In this document: in pieces, positions 5,745 to 6,403 of the stretch
How positions within the stretch are numbered: position 1 is the first letter of the stretch
Layout of the letters: every line of letters starts with the position of its first letter
Source: UCB3 sp964415605
Lineage (GTDB): Bacteria; Chloroflexota; Anaerolineae; Epilineales; Epilineaceae
NCBI GenBank assembly: GCA_964415605.1
Contig: CAYQBA010000230.1
Location: forward strand, 1 to 6,403
Length of the DNA: 6,403 bases
Reading direction: 5' to 3'
The notes under the pieces: generated by a model
Databases searched by the model: none
What the model was told of the DNA's origin: nothing
What the model saw: the letters and a program-made list of their open reading frames with translations, nothing else
Program-made: the position numbers and the translations under genes

Positions 5745-5755
5745 GTATCTGTATA
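5723..5755 (-). promoter_or_regulatory. Candidate CarH/LitR-type operator: three 11-bp direct repeats
   Basis: Three consecutive 11-mers on the minus strand, TATACAGATAC (5755-5745), TAGACAAACTG (5744-5734) and CGGACACCGTG (5733-5723), place an ACA core at exact 11-base steps. The middle one contains the -35 hexamer. From memory, the B12-dependent photoreceptor CarH binds three 11-bp direct repeats with a TACA-like core over the -35 region of carotenoid promoters, blocking polymerase in the dark and releasing on light. The match in arrangement and gene context is good; the third repeat is weaker. The regulator gene is not in this window. Confidence 0.6.
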
Positions 5756-5756
5756 G

Positions 5757-6403
5757 TTATTGAACGGCTTTGGGCTGGCGATGAGCGTCCCGCGCCGCCG
5801 CGTACACCGCCAGCGCGCGGGCCCGGGCCAGGCCGTGGTCCACGATCGGCGCCGGGTAGTCGCGGCCGACGACGCAGCCGGCGGCCCGCTGGGCCGCGGC
5901 CGGCAGGGTCCACGGGGCGTGGACGAACGCGTCCGGCACGCCGGCCAGCTCGGGCACCCAGCGCCGCACGAATTCGCCGCGGGGGTCGTGGGTGACGCCC
6001 TGGGTGACGGGGTTGAAGACGCGGAAGTAGGGCGCCGCGTCGGTGCCCGTGCCGGCCGCCCACTGCCAGCCGCCGTTGTTGGCGGCCGGGTCGCCGTCTA
6101 CGAGGTGGCGCATGAAGTGGCGCTCGCCGGCGCGCCAGTCGACGAGGAGGTCCTTGACGAGGAACGCGGCGACGACCATCCGGGCCCGGTTGTGCATCCA
6201 ACCCGTGGCGGCGAGCTGGCGCATCGCGGCGTCGACGAACGGGTAGCCCGTCCGCCCCGCCTGCCAGGCCGCGAGGTCGTCGGGATCGTCGCGCCAGGCG
6301 ACGGTGCGCAGGTCGGCCCGGAAGCTCTCGCGCCGCACGCCCGGGAAGTGGTGGAGGATGTGTATGTAGAACTCGCGCCACGCCAGCTCGGTCAGCCACC
6401 CGT
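5757..6403 (-). CDS. phrB: Class I deoxyribodipyrimidine photolyase, C-terminal part
   Basis: The last 214 residues of a CPD photolyase; the N-terminal antenna-chromophore domain and start lie beyond the right window edge. The FAD-binding helical domain is clear: ELAWREFYIHIL, AWQAGRTGYPFVDAAMRQL, TGWMHNRARMVVAAFLVKDLL, then DGDPAANNGGWQWAAGTGTD followed by APYFRVFNPVTQG. These correspond closely to E. coli PhrB as I remember it, including the Asn/Trp-rich flavin-pocket segment. The enzyme uses blue light and FADH- to split cyclobutane pyrimidine dimers. The stop is TAA at 5759-5757, only 1 base from the operator repeats of the carotenoid promoter. It is on the same strand as the crt operon, so read-through is possible. 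Genes for photolyase and carotenoids are often co-regulated by light. Confidence 0.95.
   Translation of the reverse strand, partial: GWLTELAWREFYIHILHHFPGVRRESFRADLRTVAWRDDPDDLAAWQAGRTGYPFVDAAMRQLAATGWMHNRARMVVAAFLVKDLLVDWRAGERHFMRHLVDGDPAANNGGWQWAAGTGTDAAPYFRVFNPVTQGVTHDPRGEFVRRWVPELAGVPDAFVHAPWTLPAAAQRAAGCVVGRDYPAPIVDHGLARARALAVYAAARDAHRQPKAVQ

Noticed and set aside
5609..5756. Terminator between phrB and crtI
   Set aside because: No stable stem followed by a T-run was seen on the minus strand; the inverted repeat at 5683-5701 lacks one and lies after the new promoter.
1..6403. tRNA, rRNA, CRISPR array, insertion sequence or prophage features
   Set aside because: No cloverleaf, repeat-spacer pattern, transposase or terminal repeats were recognised; nearly all bases are in conserved genes.

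Overview
The window is a GC-rich bacterial segment in which every gene I can support lies on the minus strand, so transcription runs from high to low coordinates. The G/C-rich third positions, the tight ATGA gene overlaps and the gene types (a C50-type carotenoid cluster, an SRPBCC protein and a probable selenoprotein) suggest a phototrophy-adjacent or light-exposed bacterium. The protein styles remind me of Chloroflexota, but that placement is provisional.

Layout in transcription order: (i) 6403-5757, the C-terminal part of a class I photolyase (phrB), cut by the window edge. (ii) 5756-5609, the only intergenic gap, about 148 bases. It holds a near-consensus sigma-70-type promoter, three 11-bp direct repeats overlapping its -35 box in the manner of a CarH/LitR (B12 light sensor) operator, a leader inverted repeat, and a strong ribosome site for a TTG start. 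(iii) 5608-1, an apparently single operon: crtI (phytoene desaturase), crtB (phytoene synthase), a UbiA-family lycopene elongase-like prenyltransferase, cruF (carotenoid hydratase), a peroxiredoxin-like gene with an in-frame UGA where the family has its catalytic cysteine, an SRPBCC-domain protein, and a CrtI/CrtD-like FAD oxidoreductase running off the left edge. Junctions in the operon are 4-base ATGA overlaps or gaps of 1-4 bases.

How the genes fit together: CrtB makes phytoene from GGPP and CrtI desaturates it towards lycopene. The UbiA-like enzyme would add C5 units to the ends, a CrtD-like desaturase could extend the conjugation, and CruF would hydrate the ends, giving an acyclic C50 (bacterioruberin-like) carotenoid. 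No GGPP synthase (crtE) or cyclase is present in the window. The photolyase and the light-switch-like operator suggest a photoprotection regulon.

The most notable item is the gene at 1609-1058. A conventional caller would split or truncate it at the UGA. Read through, it is one 183-residue thioredoxin-fold protein with a Sec-Gly-Phe-Cys active site, followed by hairpins suited to a bacterial SECIS. Its translation start lies in a 24-bp tandem duplication that gives two ribosome-site/ATG pairs in the same frame.
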